Counted from the stretch's first letter, positions 51,238 to 60,515 are shown. The stretch: DNA of 64,000 bases from Finegoldia magna (GCF_003182075.1 NZ_QGTH01000001.1:124001-188000); one strand, 5' to 3'. Numbers and translations are program-made. The notes: a model not told the origin generated them from the sequence alone.

Positions 51238-52686
51238 ATGAAAAAATTAAAAACAATAACTTTGGTGTCTGTGTTAATAATAGGTCTGTTATTAACAAAT
51301 ACAAACAGTTTTGCAGATAGTGAATTAGATGATGTTGAAGTATTAACAATAGATGTAAATTCTATGTTTCAAGATGAAAATGTAGACTACAGTAAGCTTA
51401 AGACGACTGTTGTACAAAATATAGATTTTAATAAGACTTTAACTGATAAGGAATATAATACAGATTTATCTAATTTTCTTCATTATTTTAATCAATCTCA
51501 GTCTTATCTTGGGTATTCTACAGAAGATGAAATGAAAAAAGAATTAAATAAAATTATACAAAACAAAACAGGGCGAACGGTTGCTGATTTGAAGTTTGAT
51601 ATGGATAAAATTATCGCTATGACTAATGATGGTCATGCTCTTGGCATGTTTAATGTAGGTAGTGCTTATTTACCGATAAAAATGAAAATTATTGATGACG
51701 ATATTTACATAATTAATACTACAGAAAATTACAAGAATTTACTGTATAGTAAAATTATTAGCATCAATGGAGAGTCTGCAAAAAGTTTGCTTGATAAGTT
51801 TTATAAATATGTTTCAGGAGAAAATGAATATTTTAAGAAAGCTAAACTTGAATCATATTACTTGAGTTATATTGATATATATAATAAAGAAAATATAAGT
51901 AAGAATAACAGGTTATCACTAGAACTAGAAAATGATGGCAAGATTCAAAATATCGATATAGAAGCTATAAAAATGGAACCTACTAAAATCTTCAAACAAT
52001 ATTTTGAAGGTAGTGAATCAAAGAGATTTGTTTATGATATTAATGATAAAATAGGTAAAAAATTCGTACAAAATAATAAGGAAAGATTTACCGATGACGA
52101 AGCATTTTATTGTTACGAAAGAGAAGGAAGCCTCATTGTAAAATATAATCAGGCAGCTGATAAAAGTGATGAGATTAGTTTAAAAAATCTAGAAAAAAAT
52201 ATGGATAGTATTATCAAGAAAAATAATACGAACAAGATCATATTAGACCTTAGATACAATAATGGAGGAGAAACGACACATTTTAGAGAGCTATCTAGAA
52301 AATTACAAACATATCAAATATCAAATCCACAACTTGAATTCAGAGTTTTGACAGATTACAATTCTTATTCAGCAGCGACATTTTTAATTGATGATATTAA
52401 GAGGGGGTTAAATAATGTTACTATAGTAGGTAATTTTACAGGAGGACCATCTGGTTGGACAACATCTGCAGGTTCTATGTTGTATTTTGGAAATAGTCAC
52501 CTATTTATTTCATCTGCATCAAGTTATTTATTTAGATTTGACTATAACTATAATGATATAATGCACTGTTCTAATCTTAATAAAAGAGATGGTTTGACGT
52601 GGTATCCTGATATGTTTATCGAAAATCAAATCGAAGATTACGCCATTGGCAATGACAAGGTTATGAATTATGCTATTAACAATTAA
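51238..52686 (+). CDS. Exported S41-type peptidase paralogue 5
   Basis: 482 residues with a clear signal peptide (residues ~1-26, ...TNSFADSELDDVEVLT). Very similar in layout to paralogue 4. S41 core: LDLRYNNGGETTH near residue 337, nucleophile loop NSYSAATFL near residue 377 and GNFTGGPSGWTT. It ends DYAIGNDKVMNYAINN. The last ~70 nt are nearly identical to paralogue 4 at the DNA level, while other parts are clearly diverged. AGGAGG site; a hairpin terminator separates it from ctpA. Confidence 0.77.
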   Translation: MKKLKTITLVSVLIIGLLLTNTNSFADSELDDVEVLTIDVNSMFQDENVDYSKLKTTVVQNIDFNKTLTDKEYNTDLSNFLHYFNQSQSYLGYSTEDEMKKELNKIIQNKTGRTVADLKFDMDKIIAMTNDGHALGMFNVGSAYLPIKMKIIDDDIYIINTTENYKNLLYSKIISINGESAKSLLDKFYKYVSGENEYFKKAKLESYYLSYIDIYNKENISKNNRLSLELENDGKIQNIDIEAIKMEPTKIFKQYFEGSESKRFVYDINDKIGKKFVQNNKERFTDDEAFYCYEREGSLIVKYNQAADKSDEISLKNLEKNMDSIIKKNNTNKIILDLRYNNGGETTHFRELSRKLQTYQISNPQLEFRVLTDYNSYSAATFLIDDIKRGLNNVTIVGNFTGGPSGWTTSAGSMLYFGNSHLFISSASSYLFRFDYNYNDIMHCSNLNKRDGLTWYPDMFIENQIEDYAIGNDKVMNYAINN

Positions 52687-52696
52687 TAATTTAATT

Positions 52697-52735
52697 AATA
52701 TCTTCTTTTATTTATTAAAAGAGGATATTTTTTTA
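52697..52735 (+). terminator. Terminator after S41 paralogue 5
   Basis: AATATCTTCTTTT (52697-52709) pairs with AAAAGAGGATATT (52717-52729, one wobble), followed by T. Confidence 0.8.
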
Positions 52736-52828
52736 ATTAAAAGCACAATAATCTTAGACAAATTGTAACTCAATTTTAATACAAAAAATCGTTAATCTGT
52801 TATACTATATATTAGTTAGAGGTGATTT

Positions 52829-54004
52829 ATGAAAACATTTAAAAAAGTTTTTATTGGATTGGGGCTTTGCTTATTGGTGTATCTAAGTTTTTCTGTAGGA
52901 AATGCTACAGGAAAAAGAACAGCGATTGCCAATGAAAATGGTATTCCATTAGCGAAGATCAATAAGATTGAAAACTTGATTGACCAATATTATCTTTTTG
53001 ATATAGACAAGAACAAGCAACAAGAAGGAGCTGTTGAAGGCTATGTAAAAGCTTTGGGAGATCCTTATTCTGAGTTTTTGACTAAGGAAGAGATGGATAG
53101 TTTGAATCAACAAACTGAGGGAGAATATGCAGGTGTTGGAATTGTGGTTACTCCTTCTGAAACTGGTGCTATAACTGTTGTTAGCGCTATTAAAGGCAGT
53201 CCAGCTTTTGAAAAAGGCATCAAAAAAGATGATATTATACTTAAAATTAACGGCAAGGATTACAATGCATCACAAATGAATGATGCAGTGAAGGTTATGA
53301 AAGGTAAACCTAATACAGATGTTAAGCTTACTATTGCCAGAATGGAGAATAAAACTAGTAAGATTTTCGATGTAAATATTACGCGTCGTATGATTAGTTT
53401 GACTACTGTTAATTCTCAAAAAATTGGAGATATTGGATATATCAACATAACTCAATTTGATAGGAAAACTGACAAGGAGTTTATCGAACAATACGAAAAT
53501 TTGAAAAAGCAAAATGTGAAATCAATTGTTTTGGATTTGCGTAACAACCCTGGTGGTTTATTGGATTCTACGGTTAAAATAGCAGATTATCTTCTTCCAC
53601 AAGGAGTAATAGTTAAGACTGTAGATAAGAATAAAAAAGAAGATGTCCAAAAGAGTGATTCTTCGGAACAAAATCTACCAATGGTAGTTCTTGTGAATGG
53701 TTCAAGTGCATCTGCATCTGAGATTTTGACGGGGGCTTTGAAGGATTACAAGAAAGCTACAATTGTCGGAGAGAAAACTTTCGGAAAAGGTATTGTTCAA
53801 ACGATTATTCCGATGGAAAAAGGCGAGGGATTGAAGCTTACAATTAGCGAGTATTTTTCACCAAAGGGTAACAAAATTCACAAACAAGGTGTTAAACCAG
53901 ATGTTGAAATTAAATTAGATGAAAAATCTAAGGGTATCGGAGTTGAGTTTATGAAAGAAGATAATCAACTTCAAAAAGCTTTAGAGATTTTAAATAAGAA
54001 ATAG
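52829..54004 (+). CDS. ctpA: C-terminal processing peptidase CtpA (PDZ, S41A)
   Basis: 391-residue exported serine peptidase of the CtpA/CtpB type. An N-terminal signal anchor (residues ~5-25), a PDZ domain (EYAGVGIVV...KGSPAFEKGIKKDDIILKING) and an S41 catalytic domain. The domain has LDLRNNPGGLL, the nucleophile Ser in NGSSASASE near residue 291 and the general-base Lys in FGKGIVQ near residue 319. Unlike the five neighbours it keeps the Ser-Lys dyad. The ftsEX-hydrolase-ctp neighbourhood is conserved in Firmicutes. It ends 8 nt before a polysaccharide deacetylase gene. TATACT at 52801-52806 is a probable -10. Confidence 0.94.
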   Translation: MKTFKKVFIGLGLCLLVYLSFSVGNATGKRTAIANENGIPLAKINKIENLIDQYYLFDIDKNKQQEGAVEGYVKALGDPYSEFLTKEEMDSLNQQTEGEYAGVGIVVTPSETGAITVVSAIKGSPAFEKGIKKDDIILKINGKDYNASQMNDAVKVMKGKPNTDVKLTIARMENKTSKIFDVNITRRMISLTTVNSQKIGDIGYINITQFDRKTDKEFIEQYENLKKQNVKSIVLDLRNNPGGLLDSTVKIADYLLPQGVIVKTVDKNKKEDVQKSDSSEQNLPMVVLVNGSSASASEILTGALKDYKKATIVGEKTFGKGIVQTIIPMEKGEGLKLTISEYFSPKGNKIHKQGVKPDVEIKLDEKSKGIGVEFMKEDNQLQKALEILNKK

Positions 54005-54012
54005 GAGAAATT

Positions 54013-54972
54013 ATGAGAGAAGAAAGAGAAGCGAGAAGAAAACGCAAGAGAAGAAAAAAAATCATCAATTCAATAGTTCTTTTGGTTTTTGTGTTGGCTG
54101 TAGGAAGTTTTATTGCAGTAAAAGTGGCCAACAGCGAACAAAGTCTTAATCCAAAAGTAGCTGAGAGTTCTTCCAAGAAATCAAGCAAAAAAACTGCTGA
54201 TAAAAAAGAAGAGCCAAAACCAGATCCTAATAAATTAATGAAGGGTTCAAATCATATTTTAAAAGCAGATTCTTATGCTTATGATGCCAAAACAATTAGT
54301 CAATTTATTAGACCTACAAAGTCTGAAGGCTATGTTAAAAATACAGACAACAAAAAAATTTGTTTCTTGACTTTTGATGATGGTCCAAATCACAGCATAA
54401 CTCCACAAGTTTTGGATGTATTAAAGAAAGAAAATGTTCCTGCTACATTTTTTGTAGTTGGTAAACATATCACACAAGATGCAAAAGATATTTTGGAACG
54501 CCAATTAAATGAAGGTCACGCAATTGCTCTTCACTCTTTTGAACACGATTATTCAAAATTATATCCAGGAAGAGTTGCAAACGCTGATAGAATTAAAAAA
54601 GAAGCTGAAATGGCACAAAAAGCATTGCAAGATGTGCTTGGTCCTGATTTTAAAACGAGTGTGTGGAGATATCCGGGCGGACACATGAGTTGGCAACAAT
54701 TAAAGCCAGGCGATGATGCATTAGAATCTTTGGGCATTCACTGGATAGATTGGAACAGTTTAGTTGGAGATGCTGAACCAAAAAGCAGAAGACCAACGAC
54801 AGTAGAAGGTATGGTTGAATTTGCAAATACTTCATTAACTTATCAAGCTGAGCAAGATTTAGTTGTAGTTTTGTGTCACGATGCACCAGGAAAACAACTA
54901 ACTGTTGATTCACTTTCAGCAATTATTAAAAATTTTAAAGATAAGGGATATGAATTTGGAATTTTAAAATAA
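54013..54972 (+). CDS. Membrane-anchored polysaccharide deacetylase
   Basis: 319 residues: a very basic cytoplasmic N-terminus, one transmembrane helix (residues ~18-38), a Ser/Lys-rich linker and a NodB deacetylase domain. The metal and catalytic motifs are present: TFDDGPNH, HSFEHD and RYPGGH. The family removes N-acetyl groups from peptidoglycan GlcNAc or other wall polymers, which can give lysozyme resistance. 8 nt after ctpA and presumably co-transcribed, in line with an envelope operon. A terminator follows. Confidence 0.91.
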   Translation: MREEREARRKRKRRKKIINSIVLLVFVLAVGSFIAVKVANSEQSLNPKVAESSSKKSSKKTADKKEEPKPDPNKLMKGSNHILKADSYAYDAKTISQFIRPTKSEGYVKNTDNKKICFLTFDDGPNHSITPQVLDVLKKENVPATFFVVGKHITQDAKDILERQLNEGHAIALHSFEHDYSKLYPGRVANADRIKKEAEMAQKALQDVLGPDFKTSVWRYPGGHMSWQQLKPGDDALESLGIHWIDWNSLVGDAEPKSRRPTTVEGMVEFANTSLTYQAEQDLVVVLCHDAPGKQLTVDSLSAIIKNFKDKGYEFGILK

Positions 54973-55025
54973 TTTTAAAATTATAAATATTAGCTTAAAT
55001 TTGCCACAATTAAATTATTATGCAG

Positions 55026-55052
55026 AGCACCTTTTTGATAAGGTGCTTTTTT
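55026..55052 (+). terminator. Terminator after the deacetylase
   Basis: AGCACCTT (55026-55033) pairs with AAGGTGCT (55040-55047), followed by five T. Confidence 0.85.
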
Positions 55053-55069
55053 AATGTTTTAAATCCTAC

Positions 55070-55138
55070 TAACTATATATAGTATGAATAAAAATCAAAA
55101 ACCCACATATTGATACTATCTGTAGTATTTGATATAAT
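55070..55138 (+). promoter_or_regulatory. nrdDG promoter with two NrdR-box-like palindromes
   Basis: TTGATA (55110-55115), 17-nt spacer and extended -10 TGATATAAT (hexamer 55133-55138). TAACTATATATAGTAT (55070-55085) and ATACTATCTGTAGTAT (55113-55128) both fit the NrdR box acaCwAtATATwGtgt around the C...G core. They lie 43 bp (about four helical turns) apart; the second occupies the -35/-10 spacer. Confidence 0.7.
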
Positions 55139-55209
55139 AAAGCAGTATTAGGAAATAGTAAAAAAATAATTTAATCTTATAAAAAAAGGAAAGAGAAGAG
55201 GGATTGCAA

Positions 55210-57333
55210 ATGCTAACTGTAGAAAAAAGAGACGGACGACAAGTTGAATTTGATGCTAAAAAAATTGTCGTTGCGATAGAAAAAGCTATGAATAGTAGTA
55301 CAGGAATTTACGAGGAAAATTTGGCTGAAAAAATCGCCAAAGAAATTGAAGGATATGCCAAAACGATTGGAAAAGTTTTGAGTATTACCGATATCGAAGA
55401 CCAAGTGTATTATAAGTTAATTCAGTACAACAATCCCGCTACGGCAAGAGCATACGAAAACTATAAAGCCGTACAAAAATATAAAAGAGAAACTAACACG
55501 ACTGATGAAAGTATAATCGGTTTATTGGAAGAAAGTAACAAGGATTTGTTAGAAGAAAACTCCAACAAAAACGCTGTGATAGCTTCTACTCAAAGAGATT
55601 TAATCGCTGGTGAAGTTAGCAAGGATATTGCTAGAAGAAAACTTATTCCACAAGATTTGCTTCAAGCTCACGATGAAGGAGCAATTCACCTTCACGATAT
55701 GGATTACATAATTCAACCTATGTTTAACTGTTGTCTTGTAAATATGAAAGATATGCTTGACAAAGGAACTGTTGTAAATGGCAAATTAATCGAATCGCCA
55801 AAATCATTCCAAGTTGCTTGTAATGTAATGACTCAAATAATCGCGCAAATAGCAAGTAATCAATACGGTGGTCAAAGTATCGATATTAGATGTTTGTCAA
55901 AGTATTTGAGAAAATCTTACGAAAAGAATTTGAATTTGTGTATTGAAACTCTTGGAGACATCGATATGGCTGAAAAAATGGCAGATAAGATGACTCAAAA
56001 AGATTTGGAATCGGGAATTCAAACAATCCAATATCAAATCAATACATTGATGACTTCCAATGGACAAGCTCCATTTGTGACTTTGTTTATGTTTATTGAA
56101 GATCACGATGAATACAAGGAAGAAACTGCAAAGATAATAGAAGAAATTTTGAAGCAAAGAATTCAAGGAATTAAAAATGAAGCAGGAGTGTATGTTACAC
56201 CAGCATTCCCTAAATTAATTTACGTTTTGGATGAAAATAACATTCACAAGGACAGCGAATTTTATCATTTGACTTCACTTGCAATTCGTTGCACAGCTAA
56301 GAGAATGTACCCTGATTACATTTCGGCTAAGAAAATGAGAGAAAACTACGAAGGAAATGTCTTCAGTCCAATGGGATGCAGAGCGTTCTTGTCTCCATGG
56401 AAAGATGAACATGGAAACTATCAATTTGAAGGTAGATTTAATATCGGAGTTGTTACGATTAATTTACCACAAATCGGAATTTTGGCAGATGGAGACGAAG
56501 ATAAATTCTTCGAAATATTAGACAAAAGATTAGAAATGTGTAAGCGTGCAGGAGTGTTGCGTTACGATTTACTAAAAGATGTCACTAGTGATTCTTCTCC
56601 AATTCATTGGCAACACGGAGCTATCGCGAGACTTAAACCACACACACCAATCAAAGATTTGTTGATAGGAGGATATGCGACTGTGACTTTGGGTTACATT
56701 GGAATTTACGAAGCAACGCTACTAACAATTGGTGAAAGCCACACAAATCCAAAAGGCAAAGAATTTGCAATGAAAATAATGGATATCATGAATGAAAAAA
56801 TAAAACAATGGAAAAAGGAAACTAATCTAGGATTTGCATTGTATGGAACTCCAGCAGAAAGTCTAACTCACAGATTTAATAGTATCGACAGGGAAAGATT
56901 CGGAGTAATCGAAAACATCACAGATAAAGGTTACTACACAAATTCATTCCACGTTGATGTAAGAGAAGAAATATCTGCTTTTGAAAAGTTCTCATTTGAA
57001 TCGAAATTCCAAGACAAATCATCAGGCGGATGTATTTCTTATGTAGAAATTCCAAACATGAGCAAGAATTTGAAAGCTTTGGAAACTCTTGTCAAATACA
57101 TTTACGATAATATTCAATACGCAGAATTCAACACAAAAAGCGACTATTGTCAAAACTGTGGTTTCGATGGAGAAATTACAATCAACGAAGATGGTGATTG
57201 GCAATGCCCACAATGTGGAAACAAAGACCATGCTACGATGAATGTTGTTAGAAGAACTTGTGGATATCTTGGAGAAAATTTCTGGAACGAAGGAAGAACA
57301 AAAGAAATCAAAGATAGGGTATTACACATTTAA
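55210..57333 (+). CDS. nrdD: Anaerobic ribonucleoside-triphosphate reductase NrdD
   Basis: Glycyl-radical enzyme that makes dNTPs without oxygen. 707 residues: an N-terminal ATP-cone (VEKRDGRQVEFD..., the dATP-sensing domain), a central barrel with the active-site loop FSPMGCRAFL, and a zinc site CQNCG...CPQCG (near residue 646). The glycyl radical loop RRTCGYLGE is near residue 683. ATG 55210 fits the GAGGG site; TTG 55204 is less likely. Coupled to nrdG by a 1-nt overlap and preceded by NrdR-like boxes. Confidence 0.96.
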   Translation: MLTVEKRDGRQVEFDAKKIVVAIEKAMNSSTGIYEENLAEKIAKEIEGYAKTIGKVLSITDIEDQVYYKLIQYNNPATARAYENYKAVQKYKRETNTTDESIIGLLEESNKDLLEENSNKNAVIASTQRDLIAGEVSKDIARRKLIPQDLLQAHDEGAIHLHDMDYIIQPMFNCCLVNMKDMLDKGTVVNGKLIESPKSFQVACNVMTQIIAQIASNQYGGQSIDIRCLSKYLRKSYEKNLNLCIETLGDIDMAEKMADKMTQKDLESGIQTIQYQINTLMTSNGQAPFVTLFMFIEDHDEYKEETAKIIEEILKQRIQGIKNEAGVYVTPAFPKLIYVLDENNIHKDSEFYHLTSLAIRCTAKRMYPDYISAKKMRENYEGNVFSPMGCRAFLSPWKDEHGNYQFEGRFNIGVVTINLPQIGILADGDEDKFFEILDKRLEMCKRAGVLRYDLLKDVTSDSSPIHWQHGAIARLKPHTPIKDLLIGGYATVTLGYIGIYEATLLTIGESHTNPKGKEFAMKIMDIMNEKIKQWKKETNLGFALYGTPAESLTHRFNSIDRERFGVIENITDKGYYTNSFHVDVREEISAFEKFSFESKFQDKSSGGCISYVEIPNMSKNLKALETLVKYIYDNIQYAEFNTKSDYCQNCGFDGEITINEDGDWQCPQCGNKDHATMNVVRRTCGYLGENFWNEGRTKEIKDRVLHI

Positions 57334-57833
57334 TGAATTACGCACAAATCAGACAATACGATGTGGCAAACGGCCCTGGAATTAGATGCACGTTTTTTGT
57401 AACAGGATGCAGCCTCAATTGCAAGAATTGTTTTAACAAAGAATATCAAGATCCCAATTTTGGAGAAAAATGGACCGATACGCAAACAAATCAAGTAATA
57501 GATTATTTGAATCGAGAAGAAATTGATGGACTCACAATTTTAGGTGGAGAACCATTCGAATCATGCGATGATTTGATAGAAATTGTGGCAAAAATCAGAG
57601 AAAATACGAACAAAAGTATCTGGATTTTTTCGGGATACACTTACGAAACACTTTCTCAAAAACAAAACTGCAAAAAACTATTGGACATGTGCGATGTACT
57701 TGTTGATGGAAGATTCGTAGAAGAATTAAAAGATTTGAGATTGAAGTTTCGTGGATCTTCAAATCAAAGATTGATTGATTTGAACAAAACCACAATGGAC
57801 GACATCATATTAGTTGATGAAAATAAATTATAA
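57333..57833 (+). CDS. nrdG: Anaerobic NrdD-activating radical SAM protein NrdG
   Basis: Installs the glycyl radical on NrdD using SAM and a [4Fe-4S] cluster. 166 residues with the CxxxCxxC motif CSLNCKNC, preceded by GPGIRCTFF, and the SAM-binding LGGEPFE. Start overlaps the nrdD stop as TAATG. Ends at a strong terminator, so nrdDG is a two-gene operon. Confidence 0.95.
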   Translation: MNYAQIRQYDVANGPGIRCTFFVTGCSLNCKNCFNKEYQDPNFGEKWTDTQTNQVIDYLNREEIDGLTILGGEPFESCDDLIEIVAKIRENTNKSIWIFSGYTYETLSQKQNCKKLLDMCDVLVDGRFVEELKDLRLKFRGSSNQRLIDLNKTTMDDIILVDENKL

Positions 57834-57835
57834 AT

Positions 57836-57874
57836 AAACCGTTAGAATCAGCTGGTTCTAACGGTTTCGTTTTG
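57836..57874. terminator. Terminator between nrdG and the convergent VWA gene
   Basis: AAACCGTTAGAA (57836-57847) pairs with TTCTAACGGTTT (57856-57867). The T stretch on the plus side is interrupted (CGTTTTG). Confidence 0.75.
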
Positions 57875-57881
57875 CAATTAA

Positions 57882-59567
57882 TTACATATTAGATATTATA
57901 TTTTTGATAAATGAGCCGACGGTTTTGCTAAACATTTCAGGAGATTTAATGTAGCAGAAATCATTAGTGAAGATTTCCTTCTCAAAAGTCAAATCGTCTT
58001 GTGATCCAGTGAACACACCTAGTAATTTTATTTTTTGCATTCTAGTCAAGAATACTTCTTTTGCGCTGTCTTTTACTGCCAATTCTCCGACATAATCTTC
58101 TGCTTTAAATCTGGTTTTGCCAACAAAATTGAGATTTACAATATTGTTGGGCTTACCATCTGTTAGCATTATCAAAAGTTTGGACTCCATTTGTTCCGTC
58201 ATAATATTTCTCATAAATTTGAGTGCCAATCCATCTCTGTTTGAGCCTTCTGGATGATAATGAAAAATATTTTTGCAGTTTTGCTCGTCGTAGTCTTTGA
58301 ATTTTGTAATTATCAAATAATCGTACATATTTTGAAAACCAAGTACACGAACTTTTATGGACAAATCACTTAATGCTTTCGCTATAACATAAGCTTGTGC
58401 TGCTATTATTTCCTTCTTCCCACTTTGACTCGCAGACATATCCAGCAATAAATCAACAGACATTGGACTGTTTTCGTTTTTGTAGATTTTGTTAAAAATT
58501 TTATTGTCGTTTAGTTTGGTGTGACGCCATGCTCTTTTGATATCGATAGTTCCGAACGTCGACCTTCTAACATCATCATCTTCATTTTTGAGAAGAGCAA
58601 GTTTCAGCATTTCACTTAAAACATTGACTTGGCGATTGTAAATGAGGATATTTTTCTCGAAATGTTTAATATTCTCATTGTAAGATTCTACCAAAAGATT
58701 CGTTCTGTAGTTTTCAATTCTAGTGGAATTGGCATTCACTATGTGAAAATTTATATCAGAATGAATATCGGTAGACAGTTTATTTTTCAAAGAATTCAAA
58801 ATAGATTGATCGACGATACTTTTTCCGTACAATCTTTCGATATTTTGATGAACATCCTTAGTACGGGAAGTTTTTTGAGTGGAAGAGTCGTTGTCGACAT
58901 CCTCATCTTCCAATAATTTGTACAAATCTTCAGTAAATTCTTGTGATCCAATGGAATATTTTTCAAGTTGAGATACATTTTCTTGTTTTGTTATAATTTT
59001 CTGATTAGTTTTCTGGATAACTGGTTTGACTTCTTTTTTTATCTTTTCGAAATTATCATTATTGCTAATATCTTTATATGAGTAGAAATATTTATTTATA
59101 ATCTCAATCAAAAGATTTATAAGAGACAAGCTATCATTGCACTTTGTTTTAGTCAACATCAAGATTTCTCTGATGGATTTTGTAGTTGTCCAGGGCTTAT
59201 CAGTGTAATGATATTTTTCCAATTCTTCAGAAATGTTTCTAGGATTGGACCTATAATACTTGTCAGAATAGTATAATTTCTGTAACTTGTCAAAATCCTC
59301 AAGCCCATTTCTTTCATTTAACATTTTTTCTTTTAGATTGTTATCTAAAATTATCATCAAAATAGTAAAAATATCCGTTTTATTTGACACATTATCAATT
59401 ATTTTCATAACGGAATTCATATCGTAGAATCTGTGGGCAAATCCAAAAAGCGCAGTCTGAAAAATCTCTGAATTGACATTTTCTTTTGTAATAAAATCTA
59501 AATTAGGGTTAATGTTGTAATCTTCACTCAACAACCAAAATAGATTTTTGGACCTTGAATCTTCCAT
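57882..59567 (-). CDS. VWA domain protein (NorD/CbbO-like partner of a MoxR AAA+ ATPase)
   Basis: 561 residues, cytoplasmic. The C-terminal ~200 residues form a von Willebrand A domain with a MIDAS: DMSAS near residue 375, then the conserved Thr/Asp loop in LTDGKPN. The long N-terminal part is helical and highly charged, with no recognised domain. Its start overlaps the stop of the upstream AAA+ gene (TAATG), and the pair matches the MoxR-VWA chaperone type (NirQ-NorD, CbbQ-CbbO), in which they assemble or activate metalloenzymes. The client here is unknown. Minus strand, converging on nrdDG. Confidence 0.83.
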   Translation of the reverse strand: MEDSRSKNLFWLLSEDYNINPNLDFITKENVNSEIFQTALFGFAHRFYDMNSVMKIIDNVSNKTDIFTILMIILDNNLKEKMLNERNGLEDFDKLQKLYYSDKYYRSNPRNISEELEKYHYTDKPWTTTKSIREILMLTKTKCNDSLSLINLLIEIINKYFYSYKDISNNDNFEKIKKEVKPVIQKTNQKIITKQENVSQLEKYSIGSQEFTEDLYKLLEDEDVDNDSSTQKTSRTKDVHQNIERLYGKSIVDQSILNSLKNKLSTDIHSDINFHIVNANSTRIENYRTNLLVESYNENIKHFEKNILIYNRQVNVLSEMLKLALLKNEDDDVRRSTFGTIDIKRAWRHTKLNDNKIFNKIYKNENSPMSVDLLLDMSASQSGKKEIIAAQAYVIAKALSDLSIKVRVLGFQNMYDYLIITKFKDYDEQNCKNIFHYHPEGSNRDGLALKFMRNIMTEQMESKLLIMLTDGKPNNIVNLNFVGKTRFKAEDYVGELAVKDSAKEVFLTRMQKIKLLGVFTGSQDDLTFEKEIFTNDFCYIKSPEMFSKTVGSFIKNIISNM

Positions 59568-60475
59568 TATTCAAATATCTCTTCCGGTTTTAAATCGTCC
59601 TTAAATATAGTATCGATAATATCTTGCACGATTGTTTTTTCAAATTCATCAAATGTTTTATTGACAATTCCAAGTTTTAAGCTTGATTTAACGCTCAAAC
59701 CTCTTTTCATAGCATGGATTGAAGATAACAAACCACGCAAGTCGATACATCTTCCAGAAATTTCAGAATTCAAACTTTTTTCTTGTAAATCCATAAAAAA
59801 TCTCACGAACATTTTTTGAGCGGTGTCTGTCAATGAAAATTCTTCTGAAAGTATCTTGTTCAAAGTTTTTTCGTCTGTTTTTGGCATATCTATGACAAAA
59901 AATCTGGACAACAACGCTTCATTGATTTCACGAGTACCAGCGTATCCGTAATTCATTGTAGCTAAGAATCTTGTTTTATCGTGAATATCTACTTTTTCAA
60001 AACCAGGTATATCTATAATTCGACGATAATCCAAAACGGAGTGCATAATAGCAACAGAATCGTTCTTAGCCATATTAATCTCATCGAACACGCAGAAACC
60101 TCCATTCAATGAAGATTCCAACACCGGACCTGCTCTGAAAATAACTTCATCGTTTTTCAAAGTATCCATACCAATCAAACTTTCAGAATCCGTGTTCACA
60201 TGAAAAGAAATATTCCATTGTGGTCTTTGGAAAATATATGCCAAATTATCGCACAATATATTCTTGCCGGTAGCTTTAGGACCAACCAATAGCAAATTAT
60301 TCGCTTCCAAAATGCTTGTTATAGCCATCTCCAAAACTTCTTTTCCATAGTAGTTAAATCGTGGTTTAGGAATTCTGGATTTGAATTTGTCATTTACATC
60401 ATTGTCCTTCAAAAAGTTTTCTACATCTTTTATTAAATTTTTATTTATATTTTGTGATTCAAGTAAATTAATCAT
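59567..60475 (-). CDS. MoxR-type AAA+ ATPase (CbbQ/NirQ-like)
   Basis: 302 residues. Walker A is GPKATGKN (Asn in place of the usual Ser/Thr), Walker B CVFDEIN, sensor 1 FLATMNYGY, and the arginine region EALLSRF. These belong to the AAA_5/MoxR group rather than Clp or Lon. GAGGTAAT site. Encoded with a VWA protein, it probably remodels a client complex in an ATP-dependent way. The Asn at the end of Walker A may affect magnesium coordination and is worth noting. The divergent neighbour is a J-domain membrane protein. Confidence 0.85.
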   Translation of the reverse strand: MINLLESQNINKNLIKDVENFLKDNDVNDKFKSRIPKPRFNYYGKEVLEMAITSILEANNLLLVGPKATGKNILCDNLAYIFQRPQWNISFHVNTDSESLIGMDTLKNDEVIFRAGPVLESSLNGGFCVFDEINMAKNDSVAIMHSVLDYRRIIDIPGFEKVDIHDKTRFLATMNYGYAGTREINEALLSRFFVIDMPKTDEKTLNKILSEEFSLTDTAQKMFVRFFMDLQEKSLNSEISGRCIDLRGLLSSIHAMKRGLSVKSSLKLGIVNKTFDEFEKTIVQDIIDTIFKDDLKPEEIFE

Positions 60476-60515
60476 ATTACCTCTTTCATAAACTATCTAA
60501 TTTGTGTCATTAGTA

